Positions 35,545 to 44,291 of a DNA stretch of 63,557 nt are shown piece after piece. Under the pieces are notes generated by a model. The model was not told the origin of the DNA and ran no database searches. It saw only the letters and a program-made list of their open reading frames with translations. A program made the translations under genes and the position numbers. This stretch comes from a bacterium ADurb.Bin236. Its GTDB lineage: Bacteria; UBP15; UBA6099. The stretch lies in NCBI GenBank assembly GCA_002069885.1, contig MWCD01000016.1:1-63557 (forward strand). The letters are read 5' to 3'. Positions within the stretch are counted from its first letter, which is position 1; each line of letters starts with the position of its first letter.

Positions 35545-36393
35545 TCAGTCCTGCGCGTCCTGCTCGACTGACGGAACAAACCTGAATTCGTAAACCCGGG
35601 CGTCTATTCCGTCGTCCGGCAAAAAGTAGACGCGCCCTCCATGTAATGCCACGCCCTCGCGCCCCATCGCGTTCCCGACCTGCGAGTCGCCGATTTCTAT
35701 TCTTTTTACCAACCGCCATTCTTTCAAATCTATGATGTCCAGTTTGTTTCCGCTCACGCACACTAGAAATCCGCTGTCGGCTTTGCAATCCTGATATCCT
35801 ATCCCAGTCGGGCTTTCCCTCTTTTCCAGTAGACTTCCATCCTCGTCCCAGAAATAAAACGATTCAGCGTTCCAGTTTGCGCCGATAACCGCGGCCCCGT
35901 CCCGCGCGATCAGCCCGATGTGATCCTCGACCTCAAACCTGATTCTGGCTTTCAGCGTTTCAGGATCGACTTCGAATATTTTCGACGCTGTTTCTCTCTT
36001 ATAAACCGCCATCGCGATCCAGAATGCGCCGCCTCCGTAATCGAATCCGCTCGGATGAACGTATAGTCCCTTCGCCAAATTCCGGCTTGCCGCCAACTTC
36101 ATATTCCGCCTGTCGTATTTGTGAAGCCACCCTTTTGCCGAATACTTATCCACGCTGGTGAAAAAAACATGCTCGTCAGTCATGAAAAGTCCTTGAACAT
36201 GATGGACATCCGTTCCGAACGGCGGAAACACAGATACTAATTCAATGCCTTGAATATTTTTATAATCGACAGTTTGAGAGCAAAACGCAGGCGAAAAACT
36301 CGCAAGAAACAAGCACACTGCCGATATGCAAACTACAGCCGCCTTTCGCATAAGCGTTTGTGCGAATAAATTCGTGTTTTGAGCGTGTTCCAT
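35545..36393 (-). CDS. Exported YncE-like beta-propeller protein, function unknown
   Basis: Protein of 282 residues from the ATG at 36391-36393, one base after the nitroreductase stop. An N-terminal export signal is present (VVCISAVCLFLASFSPAFCS); a later ATG at 36351 would give a more usual signal length. The rest is a series of strand pairs with Trp/Tyr and Gly turns (DEHVFFTSVDKYSAKGWLHK, GGAFWIAMAVYK, RVYFLPDDGIDARVY), consistent with a propeller such as YncE/SMP-30. The Cys at the signal end raises the possibility of a lipoprotein. No enzymatic motif is seen. Confidence 0.72.
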   Translation of the reverse strand: MEHAQNTNLFAQTLMRKAAVVCISAVCLFLASFSPAFCSQTVDYKNIQGIELVSVFPPFGTDVHHVQGLFMTDEHVFFTSVDKYSAKGWLHKYDRRNMKLAASRNLAKGLYVHPSGFDYGGGAFWIAMAVYKRETASKIFEVDPETLKARIRFEVEDHIGLIARDGAAVIGANWNAESFYFWDEDGSLLEKRESPTGIGYQDCKADSGFLVCVSGNKLDIIDLKEWRLVKRIEIGDSQVGNAMGREGVALHGGRVYFLPDDGIDARVYEFRFVPSVEQDAQD

Positions 36394-36394
36394 C

Positions 36395-37042
36395 TTAAAG
36401 CGGATTGCCATATTTATTCTTGGAAACTACGCTGTCGAAATTCTTGCGAGGTCTTGCAGGAGGCTGTTCATCAGGAATGCCAATAGTTAGAAGCGCTAAA
36501 AGGTACACTCTTTCGGGAAGAGCCAAGTCTGCCCGCACTTCGTCGTACAGTTGCCGGAGAGAGCCAGTCATCTCATTGCCGAAAGCGCCCACAATGCAAC
36601 AGCCAAGCCCATGATTTACCGCCTCGACGCACATGAACCCGTATGCGATTCCAAGTTGCTCCATCGTTCTCGCAAGGATTATCGACGGCCCGTGTTCCGC
36701 CACGCAGAAAACCGGGTCTTTCAACAAAAGATTGTCCACGACTTCCGCTGTTGCTTTCAGAAGAGCTTCCCTGTTTCGAGGCTTGTCCCAAGCTCCGACA
36801 TCTCCGCACACCGCGATGACAACAGGGGCTGAGGCGATGAACTTCTGGCCACGCGAGAGTTTGACGAGTTTCTGCTTCAGGCCTTCGTCATCCACCGCGA
36901 TGAAATGCCATGGTTGCACATTCTCCCACGACGGAGCCTTGCGACCCGCGTCAAGCGTTTTCCTAAGCGCTCCATCGGGAACAGGTTCAGTTTTGTATTT
37001 TCTTATGCTTCTCCATTTTTCAATCGCTTCAGTCGCTTCCAT
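36395..37042 (-). CDS. Nitroreductase family FMN protein
   Basis: Flavin reductase of 215 residues. The N-terminal KWRSIRKYKTEPVPD and GRKAPSWENVQPWHF are the FMN-binding signatures of the family, and the C-terminal GIPDEQPPARPRKNFDSVV holds the usual PxRK ending. Members reduce nitro groups, quinones or other small electrophiles with NAD(P)H. The real substrate is unknown. The gene is followed directly by the propeller protein (1 base). Confidence 0.9.
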   Translation of the reverse strand: MEATEAIEKWRSIRKYKTEPVPDGALRKTLDAGRKAPSWENVQPWHFIAVDDEGLKQKLVKLSRGQKFIASAPVVIAVCGDVGAWDKPRNREALLKATAEVVDNLLLKDPVFCVAEHGPSIILARTMEQLGIAYGFMCVEAVNHGLGCCIVGAFGNEMTGSLRQLYDEVRADLALPERVYLLALLTIGIPDEQPPARPRKNFDSVVSKNKYGNPL

Positions 37043-37089
37043 GTTCTCCGCTCCTTTTTAATGTGATTAAGAGCTTTCCTGCATGTTTT

Positions 37090-37953
37090 TCACTCTTCTT
37101 TTCTCAGCCAAACGGCCCTCTGCGGGAAGGGTATTTCAATTCCCGCTTCGTCAAACCTGTTTTTGAATCTCCTTCGCATCTCCCGCATCACGTCCCATTG
37201 TTTGAGTGGAGCCGTCTTCACCATAACCCTAATAGTGACGGCCGAGTCGTCCAGCGATTCCACGCCCGGTATTTCGAAATCCTCAAGCAGCAGAGGAGCG
37301 AATTTTTCATCGGCCTTAATCTCGTCGCAAACCTGCCTTATCGTCTCCATGACCCTGTCCACATTCTCTTTGTAAGCAACCCCAACATGGACGAGAGCGC
37401 GCGACCACCCCTTAGTCATGTTGCTCACCATATTTATCTGCCCGTTAGGGATGTAGTGCACGACCCCTTGCACATCCCTGAGAGTCGTCACCCGAAGGTT
37501 GATGCCCTCGACCAACCCTCCCGTGTCCCCTATCTTAATCACATCGCCGACAGAATATTGTCCTTCTACTATAAGGAAAAAACCAGTGACGATATCTTTA
37601 ACGAGACTCTGCGCGCCGAAGCCGAAGGCAAGCCCGATGAATCCCACGCTCGCGAGTATCGGAGCTATTTTTATGCCAAGCTCCTGAAGAATCATCATTC
37701 CCGCCGCGGCGGCGACGACTATCTTTATCGTATTGTGCATTATTCCGCCGACAGTCCGCGCGCGCTGCCTGCGTTCGGCCAGAATCAACTCATCGTCTTC
37801 CTTGATGGCTTTTTCCATGCGCGAAGTAAAAAGTTTCGAAAAGTGAACAGCGGCAAAACTTAAAACCGCAATCAGAAATATCTTCGGCGCTTGCGTGATA
37901 AATGATTTTATAAAACCGTTAAGGAGTTCCTTATAATTGAAAAACTGATCCAT
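37090..37953 (-). CDS. mscS: MscS-type mechanosensitive channel
   Basis: Small-conductance mechanosensitive channel of 287 residues that opens during osmotic downshock. Three membrane helices (about 15-38, 60-82 and 83-115). The pore-lining TM3 is LASVGFIGLAFGFGAQSLVKD, with the Gly/Ala packing pattern. The C-terminal beta domain contains VGDVIKIGDTGGLVE and LRTVTTLRD-type residues. The start at 37951-37953 is fixed by GGGAGGTG 4-11 bases upstream; an earlier ATG adds an unlikely extension. Confidence 0.93.
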   Translation of the reverse strand: MDQFFNYKELLNGFIKSFITQAPKIFLIAVLSFAAVHFSKLFTSRMEKAIKEDDELILAERRQRARTVGGIMHNTIKIVVAAAAGMMILQELGIKIAPILASVGFIGLAFGFGAQSLVKDIVTGFFLIVEGQYSVGDVIKIGDTGGLVEGINLRVTTLRDVQGVVHYIPNGQINMVSNMTKGWSRALVHVGVAYKENVDRVMETIRQVCDEIKADEKFAPLLLEDFEIPGVESLDDSAVTIRVMVKTAPLKQWDVMREMRRRFKNRFDEAGIEIPFPQRAVWLRKEE

Positions 37954-38127
37954 AAACACCTCCCGCAGATGAACGCGACAACCGTATGACATTAAGATTA
38001 TATAGATTTTCTCGGCTCCGCGCTAACTCAATTCGCATTGACAAATCCATACGCCGGACGTACTTTACCTTGATGCCGATTCGGCGCTGGCTTTCGCCAG
38101 CGGCCGCCGTTTGTGACGGAGATTTGA

Positions 38128-39318
38128 TTGAACGGAAAAAAGAAAACATCTTCTCTGATTCTGGTCGCGTGCGTTCATGCGGTGAACCACGCGCTGTTCA
38201 ACATGCTCACCCCTCTAGCCATCACGCTGATGAAATCGTTCGGTTATAAAAATGTCGCGCCCATAGCGCTTGGATTTACCCTCTACCTTGCATTCTACGG
38301 TTTTGCGCAGATTCCGCTCGGATTTCTGTCCGACCGTATGTCGCGAAGAACCATGCTCGGAGCCGGACTCATTCTCAATGGATTGGCGATAGCGATGGCG
38401 GGCATTACTACCGAATACACGCATTTTCTAATCGCGATGGCCGCCGCCGGGCTGGGTGGAGCGACATATCATCCTGTCGGAGCCGCATATCTGAGCGAGT
38501 TGTACGCCGACAGAAAAGGTAGCGCTCTTGGCATAAGCGGCATAGGCGCCACAATCGGCCTGACATTCGGGCCGATTATCGGCGGACGCCTCAATATGGC
38601 TTTCGGCTGGAGACCTACGTTCATTTTCTTCGCCGCTCTGGCTGTGGTTCTCGGCGCCGCTTTCATAAAGTTTGCCGCCGAGCCGCCCCGCGAAGAATTC
38701 AAAGACGGCTCCCGCGCGTCAAGTTTGTGGAACCCGGCGCTTGCGGTCGTTCTGATAATTGCCGCCGCCGTCTTCACTTTCAGGGAGTTCGCAGGCTGGG
38801 GAGTGTATTTCCTCGTGCCGGTTTTTACGGAGATGATATACGGATTCAACACAGTGCGGTCCGGCCTCGCGGGCGGCCTAATATCCGCCCTCGGTTTCAT
38901 ATCTCAACCGCTCGGCGGATGGCTTTCAGACAGGTTCGGAAGAAAACATCTCATGGCGGGTTTTCTTTTTCTTACAGCCATATTCCTTGTCGCCATCCCT
39001 TACTCCGGCGAGAAATTCTTGTTCCCGGCGATTCTTCTTTACGGATTCACATACTCGGCCACAGTTCCGATTATCGACGCCCTCATCGCAGACCGCACTC
39101 CAAGCCGCATCAGGGGCGGAGTGCTCGGCATCTTCATGGCATCAGGCATCGGCATAAGCGCCTTTTCTCCGCGCGTCATGGGAAATATCATCGACACCCA
39201 CAACGCGGCTTTCTCCGGATTTTCTCTCTCATTCACAATTCTTGCCGGTTGCGTGCTCGTATCGATGATAATCATGCTGCTGTTCAAAAATGCCGACGCC
39301 CCTCGCTCTAATAAATAA
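38128..39318 (+). CDS. Major facilitator superfamily transporter
   Basis: Secondary transporter of 396 residues with about 12 membrane helices in two bundles. The loop between helices 2 and 3 carries the MFS motif A form GFLSDRMSRRTML, repeated in the second half as GWLSDRFGRKHLM. The substrate is not predictable; the overall look is of a drug- or sugar-type exporter. It starts with TTG, supported by GGAG six bases upstream and no nearer ATG. It is a single gene, convergent with the M48 operon. Confidence 0.9.
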   Translation: MNGKKKTSSLILVACVHAVNHALFNMLTPLAITLMKSFGYKNVAPIALGFTLYLAFYGFAQIPLGFLSDRMSRRTMLGAGLILNGLAIAMAGITTEYTHFLIAMAAAGLGGATYHPVGAAYLSELYADRKGSALGISGIGATIGLTFGPIIGGRLNMAFGWRPTFIFFAALAVVLGAAFIKFAAEPPREEFKDGSRASSLWNPALAVVLIIAAAVFTFREFAGWGVYFLVPVFTEMIYGFNTVRSGLAGGLISALGFISQPLGGWLSDRFGRKHLMAGFLFLTAIFLVAIPYSGEKFLFPAILLYGFTYSATVPIIDALIADRTPSRIRGGVLGIFMASGIGISAFSPRVMGNIIDTHNAAFSGFSLSFTILAGCVLVSMIIMLLFKNADAPRSNK

Positions 39319-39414
39319 TTCCCTCAATGTGGCGACATAGCAAATTATTTATTCGATTTGTATTTGCCAGATGTTTTCGGTTTTCATCTGAATTCTAAAT
39401 TCAAGATATCGCCC

Positions 39415-40251
39415 TTATTTACAATCCGGATTTTTGAGCGCGGCCGGCGCTGGCGTCTTTTCTATCTGAGGTATTTTTTCATCAGTTATCCGTTTTTTTA
39501 TCCTGTCCGCCCTCTTTTTTGAAGCGGGATGAGTTCTAAAAAATAAAACCAGAGGGTTTTTCGAATCTTTCGACGATGCTCTGTCGAAGAAATCCGACGT
39601 CCCGGCAGAGCCTCCATATAGTTTTGAGACAAGCTCGAAACCGTAATCGTCGGCGGCATATTCCTGTTTCTGCGAAAACCGCATCTCCGCGCCTACAGTC
39701 ATTGACCCCAGATACTCGGTGACTGAACTACTCGACCCCGTGACTACCGCAGAGAGAGCAAACAGCGCCAGAATCCTCCCCAGCCCTCTGAGATGATCCC
39801 GGTTGGAAAAATGGCCCAGTTCGTGCGCTAAGACCAAAGCTATTTCGTTCTCAGATTCAGCCTGCTTAAGAAGACCTTCATAAATAATTATGTTGCCGCC
39901 CGGCAATGCCGCCGCGTTCACCTCGTCGCCGCATATCAATATCGCGTTGTATTCCTCATATCTCTTCTGCGGCGTAAGCGCCGTGAGCCTGTCGAGCAGT
40001 TTTTGCAATTCTATTTGAGAAGCGTTAGGCTTTTTTTCGGATATCAAGAATTTTTCATCAAAGAAGCCGAAGAGTCGCTCCTCGGTCGATACGGGCAGCC
40101 TTGCCGCGACAAACCCGGCGACCATGCCGAGCGCCATATATAAGACTATCAACGCGCCTATCACGCCGAATAGAAGCAGAAAAAACTCGCGGAGCGGCGA
40201 TGTCTTCTCCACGTTCACATTCTCTTCAAAATGTTTCGGCGTGTATTTCAA
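39415..40251 (-). CDS. M48-family membrane zinc metalloprotease
   Basis: Protease of 278 residues. One N-terminal membrane helix (about 23-50) is followed by an M48 catalytic domain: zinc ligands His143 and His147 with Glu144 (LAHELGH), and the third ligand Glu in QEYAADDYGFELV. M48 proteins such as BepA and HtpX process misfolded envelope or membrane proteins. It is third in a three-gene unit with two YbjQ-type proteins, 5 bases after the second, so the metal-binding family and protease are probably linked. Confidence 0.88.
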   Translation of the reverse strand: MKYTPKHFEENVNVEKTSPLREFFLLLFGVIGALIVLYMALGMVAGFVAARLPVSTEERLFGFFDEKFLISEKKPNASQIELQKLLDRLTALTPQKRYEEYNAILICGDEVNAAALPGGNIIIYEGLLKQAESENEIALVLAHELGHFSNRDHLRGLGRILALFALSAVVTGSSSSVTEYLGSMTVGAEMRFSQKQEYAADDYGFELVSKLYGGSAGTSDFFDRASSKDSKNPLVLFFRTHPASKKRADRIKKRITDEKIPQIEKTPAPAALKNPDCK

Positions 40252-40256
40252 TCCAG

Positions 40257-40715
40257 TTATTTTTTGTAAACGACGGCAGTGCCGTAGGCAAGAACCTCGA
40301 CCGCGCCTACAGCGTTCTTCCCTCCGGCGTTCTGTCCGATGGAAGACGTCTCATACCTTGTGTTCAGGACAATGTCCGCCCCTGCCGCCTGCTTCTTCAT
40401 TCTCAACGTTGCTTCCCGTCTTGCCCTGTCCACCAACGTTTCATAGGCTCCGACCCGACCGCCGAAAATTTTCCTGAGATTCGCCAGAACCATCTTAAAA
40501 TAGTCCAGTCCGACGCAAACGCTGCCCGACACCAGCCATGCGCTTTCCACCATTTCTTCGTCTTCCACATGCCTTATTGTGACAGCCGGCAGATTAAGCG
40601 TTTCCTTTTCCCTCGCGATTATCGAAGCGTAATGCTTCCTTTCAGCCGCATGTCCAGCCAGATATCCGAGCGCCAGCAGAAAAACGAATACGCCAAGGTT
40701 TATCAGAGATTCCAT
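40257..40715 (-). CDS. Membrane-anchored YbjQ/UPF0145-type protein
   Basis: Protein of 152 residues with an N-terminal membrane helix (about 4-20) and a YbjQ/UPF0145 (heavy-metal-binding domain, PF01906-like) fold: GSVCVGLDYFKMVLANLRKI, GRVGAYETLVDRARREAT and ADIVLNTRYET. It lacks the Cys residues expected of a classical metal-binding site, and function is not known for the family in general. It starts 3 bases after the sister gene's stop. Confidence 0.85.
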   Translation of the reverse strand: MESLINLGVFVFLLALGYLAGHAAERKHYASIIAREKETLNLPAVTIRHVEDEEMVESAWLVSGSVCVGLDYFKMVLANLRKIFGGRVGAYETLVDRARREATLRMKKQAAGADIVLNTRYETSSIGQNAGGKNAVGAVEVLAYGTAVVYKK

Positions 40716-40718
40716 GGC

Positions 40719-41033
40719 TCACTCCACTCTGACGGCGGTTCCGTAGATGAACAACTCGGAAGCGCCCTGCGTGACGGACGATGTGGCAAACCTAATGTTA
40801 ACAACCGCGTTAGCCCCCATCCGCTCAGCCTCTTTCATCATCCTTCCGACCGACTCGTGCCTTGCCTCCTGCAACAACTCCGTGTATCCCCGAAGTTCGC
40901 CTCCTACTATGTTCTTCAATCCGGCGGCAATATCCTTGCCTATGTGTTTCGCCCTCACAGTGCTGCCGCTCACCAGTCCGAAGTGCTCAACCGTTTTTTT
41001 ACCGGGCACGTTTTCAAGGTTTGTCAGTATCAT
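40719..41033 (-). CDS. YbjQ/UPF0145 family protein
   Basis: Soluble YbjQ/UPF0145 protein of 104 residues, the normal size. The domain is complete: LENVPGKKTVEHFGLVSGS, GGELRGYTELLQEAR and GANAVVNIRFAT. It is a paralogue of the membrane-anchored protein downstream. Family members form pentameric or decameric rings in structures, but their role is unsettled. It is the first gene of the YbjQ-YbjQ-M48 unit. Confidence 0.9.
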   Translation of the reverse strand: MILTNLENVPGKKTVEHFGLVSGSTVRAKHIGKDIAAGLKNIVGGELRGYTELLQEARHESVGRMMKEAERMGANAVVNIRFATSSVTQGASELFIYGTAVRVE

Positions 41034-41162
41034 GCCGTCCGCTCCTTTTTTTGAAGAATGCTTTATTCACCGGAATATATCAGCATTAAAGTCCTTGTGT
41101 CAATGAACAATAATCAACCTACAAATATTCAACTTATCAAATCTATATTGCGCGCCTGACAA

Positions 41163-41330
41163 TCAGGCTTGTGCCGACTTGTTCTCCTCAAGATGCTTCT
41201 GGTAAGCTTTCCATCCCGGACACCAACCGGTATGCCATTTCCAGAGCCTCGCCATCAGCGACTTCGGATTCTTCTCCGCCTTCCGCCTGATCGGGCAATT
41301 CTCACATTTAATCTCGCTCTCTCCGCTCAT
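41163..41330 (-). CDS. Small Cys/Trp-rich protein, 55 aa
   Basis: Short gene with an excellent GGAGG ribosome site 5-9 bases before its ATG (41328-41330). The protein reads CENCPIRRKAEKNPKSL in its first half, then ARLWKWHTGWCPGWKAYQKH. Three Cys and one His (Cys9, Cys12, His33, Cys37) could form a single zinc knuckle. It is basic and has five Trp/Tyr residues in a short stretch, so it may bind nucleic acid. I recall similar short unnamed proteins in anaerobic bacteria but cannot verify it. It lies 48 bases downstream of the 612-residue gene. Confidence 0.7.
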   Translation of the reverse strand: MSGESEIKCENCPIRRKAEKNPKSLMARLWKWHTGWCPGWKAYQKHLEENKSAQA

Positions 41331-41378
41331 CTGCGCCTCCTATTTTTTTGATGCGCTCGCTCTCTCTTTGCCCCGAAA

Positions 41379-43217
41379 TTAGAAAATATATTTTTCAGCG
41401 ATTCTTCGTATCCGCTTGTCCCCCAGAACGTGAAAACGCTGGAGCTTGGTCACACTATCAGGGTTCAATGTCGATATCGGAATAAAAACTATGTGTACGC
41501 CTTTCGATTGAGCGATATTTTTCAGAATGGATGATGGCGGATACTTCGCCACATAAGCGACGAACTTTTCTTGGGAGTTCATAATAGCGGCGTACAGAAG
41601 CAGGTCGGCCTCGTTGCGCGCAAAGCCTTTTTCCCGGAGAGCGTCATACACAGCCCAGTAGTTCGCCATTCCTCTCGGAGGATAGACGCTTGTGAAACCG
41701 CCGAAACGGCATTGCGATATCCCCGGCCCGACCAGCGTTTCTCCGGGCGGAGTCGTCATCATCAGCAGATCCGATTCGTAAGAGAATTCGCTGTGCCAAA
41801 CGGCGCGCCACGGATATTTATCCATATTATCCTGATCGAAAATCACAGTGACAGGCCCGACGCCGCCTCGCGCGGACGGCGTTTCTTTTACGTATATCTT
41901 GCCTGTCGCCGCGTTGCGCAGCGTCTCCCTCATATCTATGCCGTCAAGGATGCTTGTCGTAAATTCTACTACCCGCGTTCTGTCTTCGGTCATAGACATA
42001 ATAGCCCTGTCGCGGATAAAGGAGTTGTAATCTTCAAGCCTTATGTCTTCCGGGGTATGCGACACGTGCATCGACGAAAGATCCCAAACATCCCGCCATT
42101 CACCTTCGTAAAGCTCAGGCGGACGTCTTCTCAGAGTCACCCGTTTCATGTTGCGTTTCCATGTCGTATTTCTGCGCCTGTTCAGCTTTACCGTTTTTCT
42201 GCCAATCATTCCCTCGTCGCATTGTTCAAACCTTCTGACAATGTAAATATCGGGCAGCGCCGTGTCAGGCTCGCAATGCGGATATCTCGTCGCGATCTCC
42301 ATCAGCGCATGCGCAAACTCGTCTCCGCACACGCATTTAGCGGCGGTCAGAAGGTCCACCAAATCAGGCGTGAATTGAAGCGACGTCGCGCAAAGCTTTC
42401 TCAAATACCTGTGCAGAGCTGTTTTTGCGGAAGTCGATATCCTTCCCGCTTCGTCTTCAGCCTGCTCGATGAGCTTGGCGACTTCCTCGTTTCTGTCCAT
42501 TTCTCCGATAATTCGCGCTGATTCGAATCTTCCAGCCACCGCCGGTATCTCTTCCAGAACCTCCTTCGCCGATTCAGGATGAAGATTCGCAAGGAAGGAA
42601 AGCGCGTCAGGCTCTTCGAGATCAAAATATTCAAACCCTCCGCCGGACTCGAGCATTTCTCTTATCCGCTCCCAATGAATCATCCCGCAGACGAAGAGAA
42701 CCCGCCGTTCAAAACAGTTGAGACGGCGCAGGCTCGCCGCCATGTGCTGCTCCCGCATGTAGTCGAGCGAGCCTATCTCGCTTAACGGCACGCGCTCCAT
42801 AGTTTTCTCATAATAAGCGGCGGCCCCGATTCTCGGCAGCGCCCAGTCATCCGGCGTGTGCCTCAGTTCAGGCCCCGCAAGGTCGAATCTGTTAAGATCG
42901 ATGAAATGAACCGGGATCCGTCTTTCGAGTCCGATCCTGACTGAATGGACGATGGCGTCGCAAGGATCAATGGGGATGTAGGAATAGTCCTCTCCGTCCT
43001 GCGAAGCGCACGCCACAGTCAAGTTCGGGAGCATCTTCACGCCTTGAATAATCAGACGCTTCAACGCCTGCGGGAACTCCACCGCGATTATTTCGGGTTT
43101 AAATTCCTCGATAAGACGCTGCGCGCGCAACGCGAAGTAATACCTTGAATGAACGACAGGCGCGCAAAGTATATTGCCATGCCGGAAGACGTTGTCGTCG
43201 ATTTCGTCGAACATCAT
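41379..43217 (-). CDS. TraB/DUF5682-like protein paired with a MoxR ATPase (612 aa)
   Basis: Large soluble protein of 612 residues. The N-terminal 200 residues look like the TraB/PrgY or DUF5682/erythromycin-esterase-like class: PEIIAVEFPQALKRLI early on, and VLFVCGMIHWERIREML near 175-190. The middle (about 240-340) is helical. The C-terminal half (about 380-612) is unfamiliar, with RGGVGPVTVIFDQDN and ESDLLMMTTPPGETL stretches. It lies 26 bases after the MoxR ATPase on the same strand. In known MoxR systems such a partner usually comes with a VWA protein; none is here. Identification is by pattern, moderate confidence for the N-terminus only. Confidence 0.65.
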   Translation of the reverse strand: MMFDEIDDNVFRHGNILCAPVVHSRYYFALRAQRLIEEFKPEIIAVEFPQALKRLIIQGVKMLPNLTVACASQDGEDYSYIPIDPCDAIVHSVRIGLERRIPVHFIDLNRFDLAGPELRHTPDDWALPRIGAAAYYEKTMERVPLSEIGSLDYMREQHMAASLRRLNCFERRVLFVCGMIHWERIREMLESGGGFEYFDLEEPDALSFLANLHPESAKEVLEEIPAVAGRFESARIIGEMDRNEEVAKLIEQAEDEAGRISTSAKTALHRYLRKLCATSLQFTPDLVDLLTAAKCVCGDEFAHALMEIATRYPHCEPDTALPDIYIVRRFEQCDEGMIGRKTVKLNRRRNTTWKRNMKRVTLRRRPPELYEGEWRDVWDLSSMHVSHTPEDIRLEDYNSFIRDRAIMSMTEDRTRVVEFTTSILDGIDMRETLRNAATGKIYVKETPSARGGVGPVTVIFDQDNMDKYPWRAVWHSEFSYESDLLMMTTPPGETLVGPGISQCRFGGFTSVYPPRGMANYWAVYDALREKGFARNEADLLLYAAIMNSQEKFVAYVAKYPPSSILKNIAQSKGVHIVFIPISTLNPDSVTKLQRFHVLGDKRIRRIAEKYIF

Positions 43218-43243
43218 TGAGCCTCGGATAAACGGCCCTTCGC

Positions 43244-44149
43244 TCAGTTCTCGTCAAAATCCAAGTTGTCGATGGGAAACTCTCCCTCGATGAATAATTC
43301 CCGGTCGGGAAGCTCGTCTTCAAGAGAAGGATTCAGATAACGCAGCGCGTCCTGTCCGAGAACACTGTTTATCGAGAACGCCAGCCTATCGGACTGAGAG
43401 CTTTGTTCCGCCTCCGCCAGCTTCACAGCGAACCTGAGTATGTTGATTCCGTCCCTAACGGTGTAAGGCTCGCCGAACATGTGCGCCCTTTGCAGAAAAT
43501 CAACCACCGTCTCGAGCACGTTGTCTTCCGCAGGCGCGCAGTTCTTTCTTAATATCTCAAGCTCTTCCTCTCGTTCGGGAAAAAACATCTCAATCGAAGG
43601 TTGCAGCCTTGAATGGATGTATTCAGGTATTTCGTACGCGCTGGAATCGTCGTTCATCGTCACGCACAAGATGAAATCCGGGTGAGCATGAATCTTTATG
43701 CCAGCGACGACGCTTTCAACATACCTGCGATTGTCAAGCAGAGCAGCGAGGGAAGCCCAGCTCTTTTCGCTCATCCTGTTGCCTTCGTCAAGCACGCACG
43801 CCTGCCCTTTTACCATAGCCGTCACAAGGCTCGAAGCGTGATATTTTATCTTTCCCTCCGACGATATCACGGGGGTGATAATCAAGTCTTCCGGCCGGGT
43901 GTCCATCGTGCACTGGAATATGTACACGTCCCTGTTCATTTTCATCTTCGCGGCCGCGTACGCCAGCGAAGTCTTGCCCACTCCGGGTTTGCCTATGAGA
44001 CGAGGGCTCATCGGCAAATCATTCTCGTCGATTTTTAGCCACGCCGCGCTCAACTGCCTCAACAGGTCTTCCCCGCCGACCCAGTCAATCTTTATCTCGT
44101 CAGGGTGCGAAAGCGAAAGCTCGACCCCGTCTATCACGATCGTTTTCAT
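43244..44149 (-). CDS. MoxR-type AAA+ ATPase
   Basis: AAA+ chaperone-like ATPase of 301 residues. Walker A is GKPGVGKTS at 53-61, Walker B CVLDEGNRM with Asp121-Glu122, then a sensor stretch LCVTMNDDSSAYEIPEY and an arginine-containing HSRLQPSIEM. MoxR ATPases remodel or activate partner proteins, often VWA or metal-enzyme partners. Here the partner is the TraB/DUF5682-like 612-residue protein. The C-terminal 60 residues are acidic and variable. The ribosome site is weak. Confidence 0.9.
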   Translation of the reverse strand: MKTIVIDGVELSLSHPDEIKIDWVGGEDLLRQLSAAWLKIDENDLPMSPRLIGKPGVGKTSLAYAAAKMKMNRDVYIFQCTMDTRPEDLIITPVISSEGKIKYHASSLVTAMVKGQACVLDEGNRMSEKSWASLAALLDNRRYVESVVAGIKIHAHPDFILCVTMNDDSSAYEIPEYIHSRLQPSIEMFFPEREEELEILRKNCAPAEDNVLETVVDFLQRAHMFGEPYTVRDGINILRFAVKLAEAEQSSQSDRLAFSINSVLGQDALRYLNPSLEDELPDRELFIEGEFPIDNLDFDEN

Positions 44150-44291
44150 TTCGAGATACCGTCTTTCACAAAGTTATCCAATATATTAACGAGCAATCCT
44201 GATTTGTCGATACCGGGCGCGCTACCGCAACGAAACTCTAGCTAGTCGCAGGACCGCAATCCGACGAGACCGCTGAAATTCCCTCTCCCGC

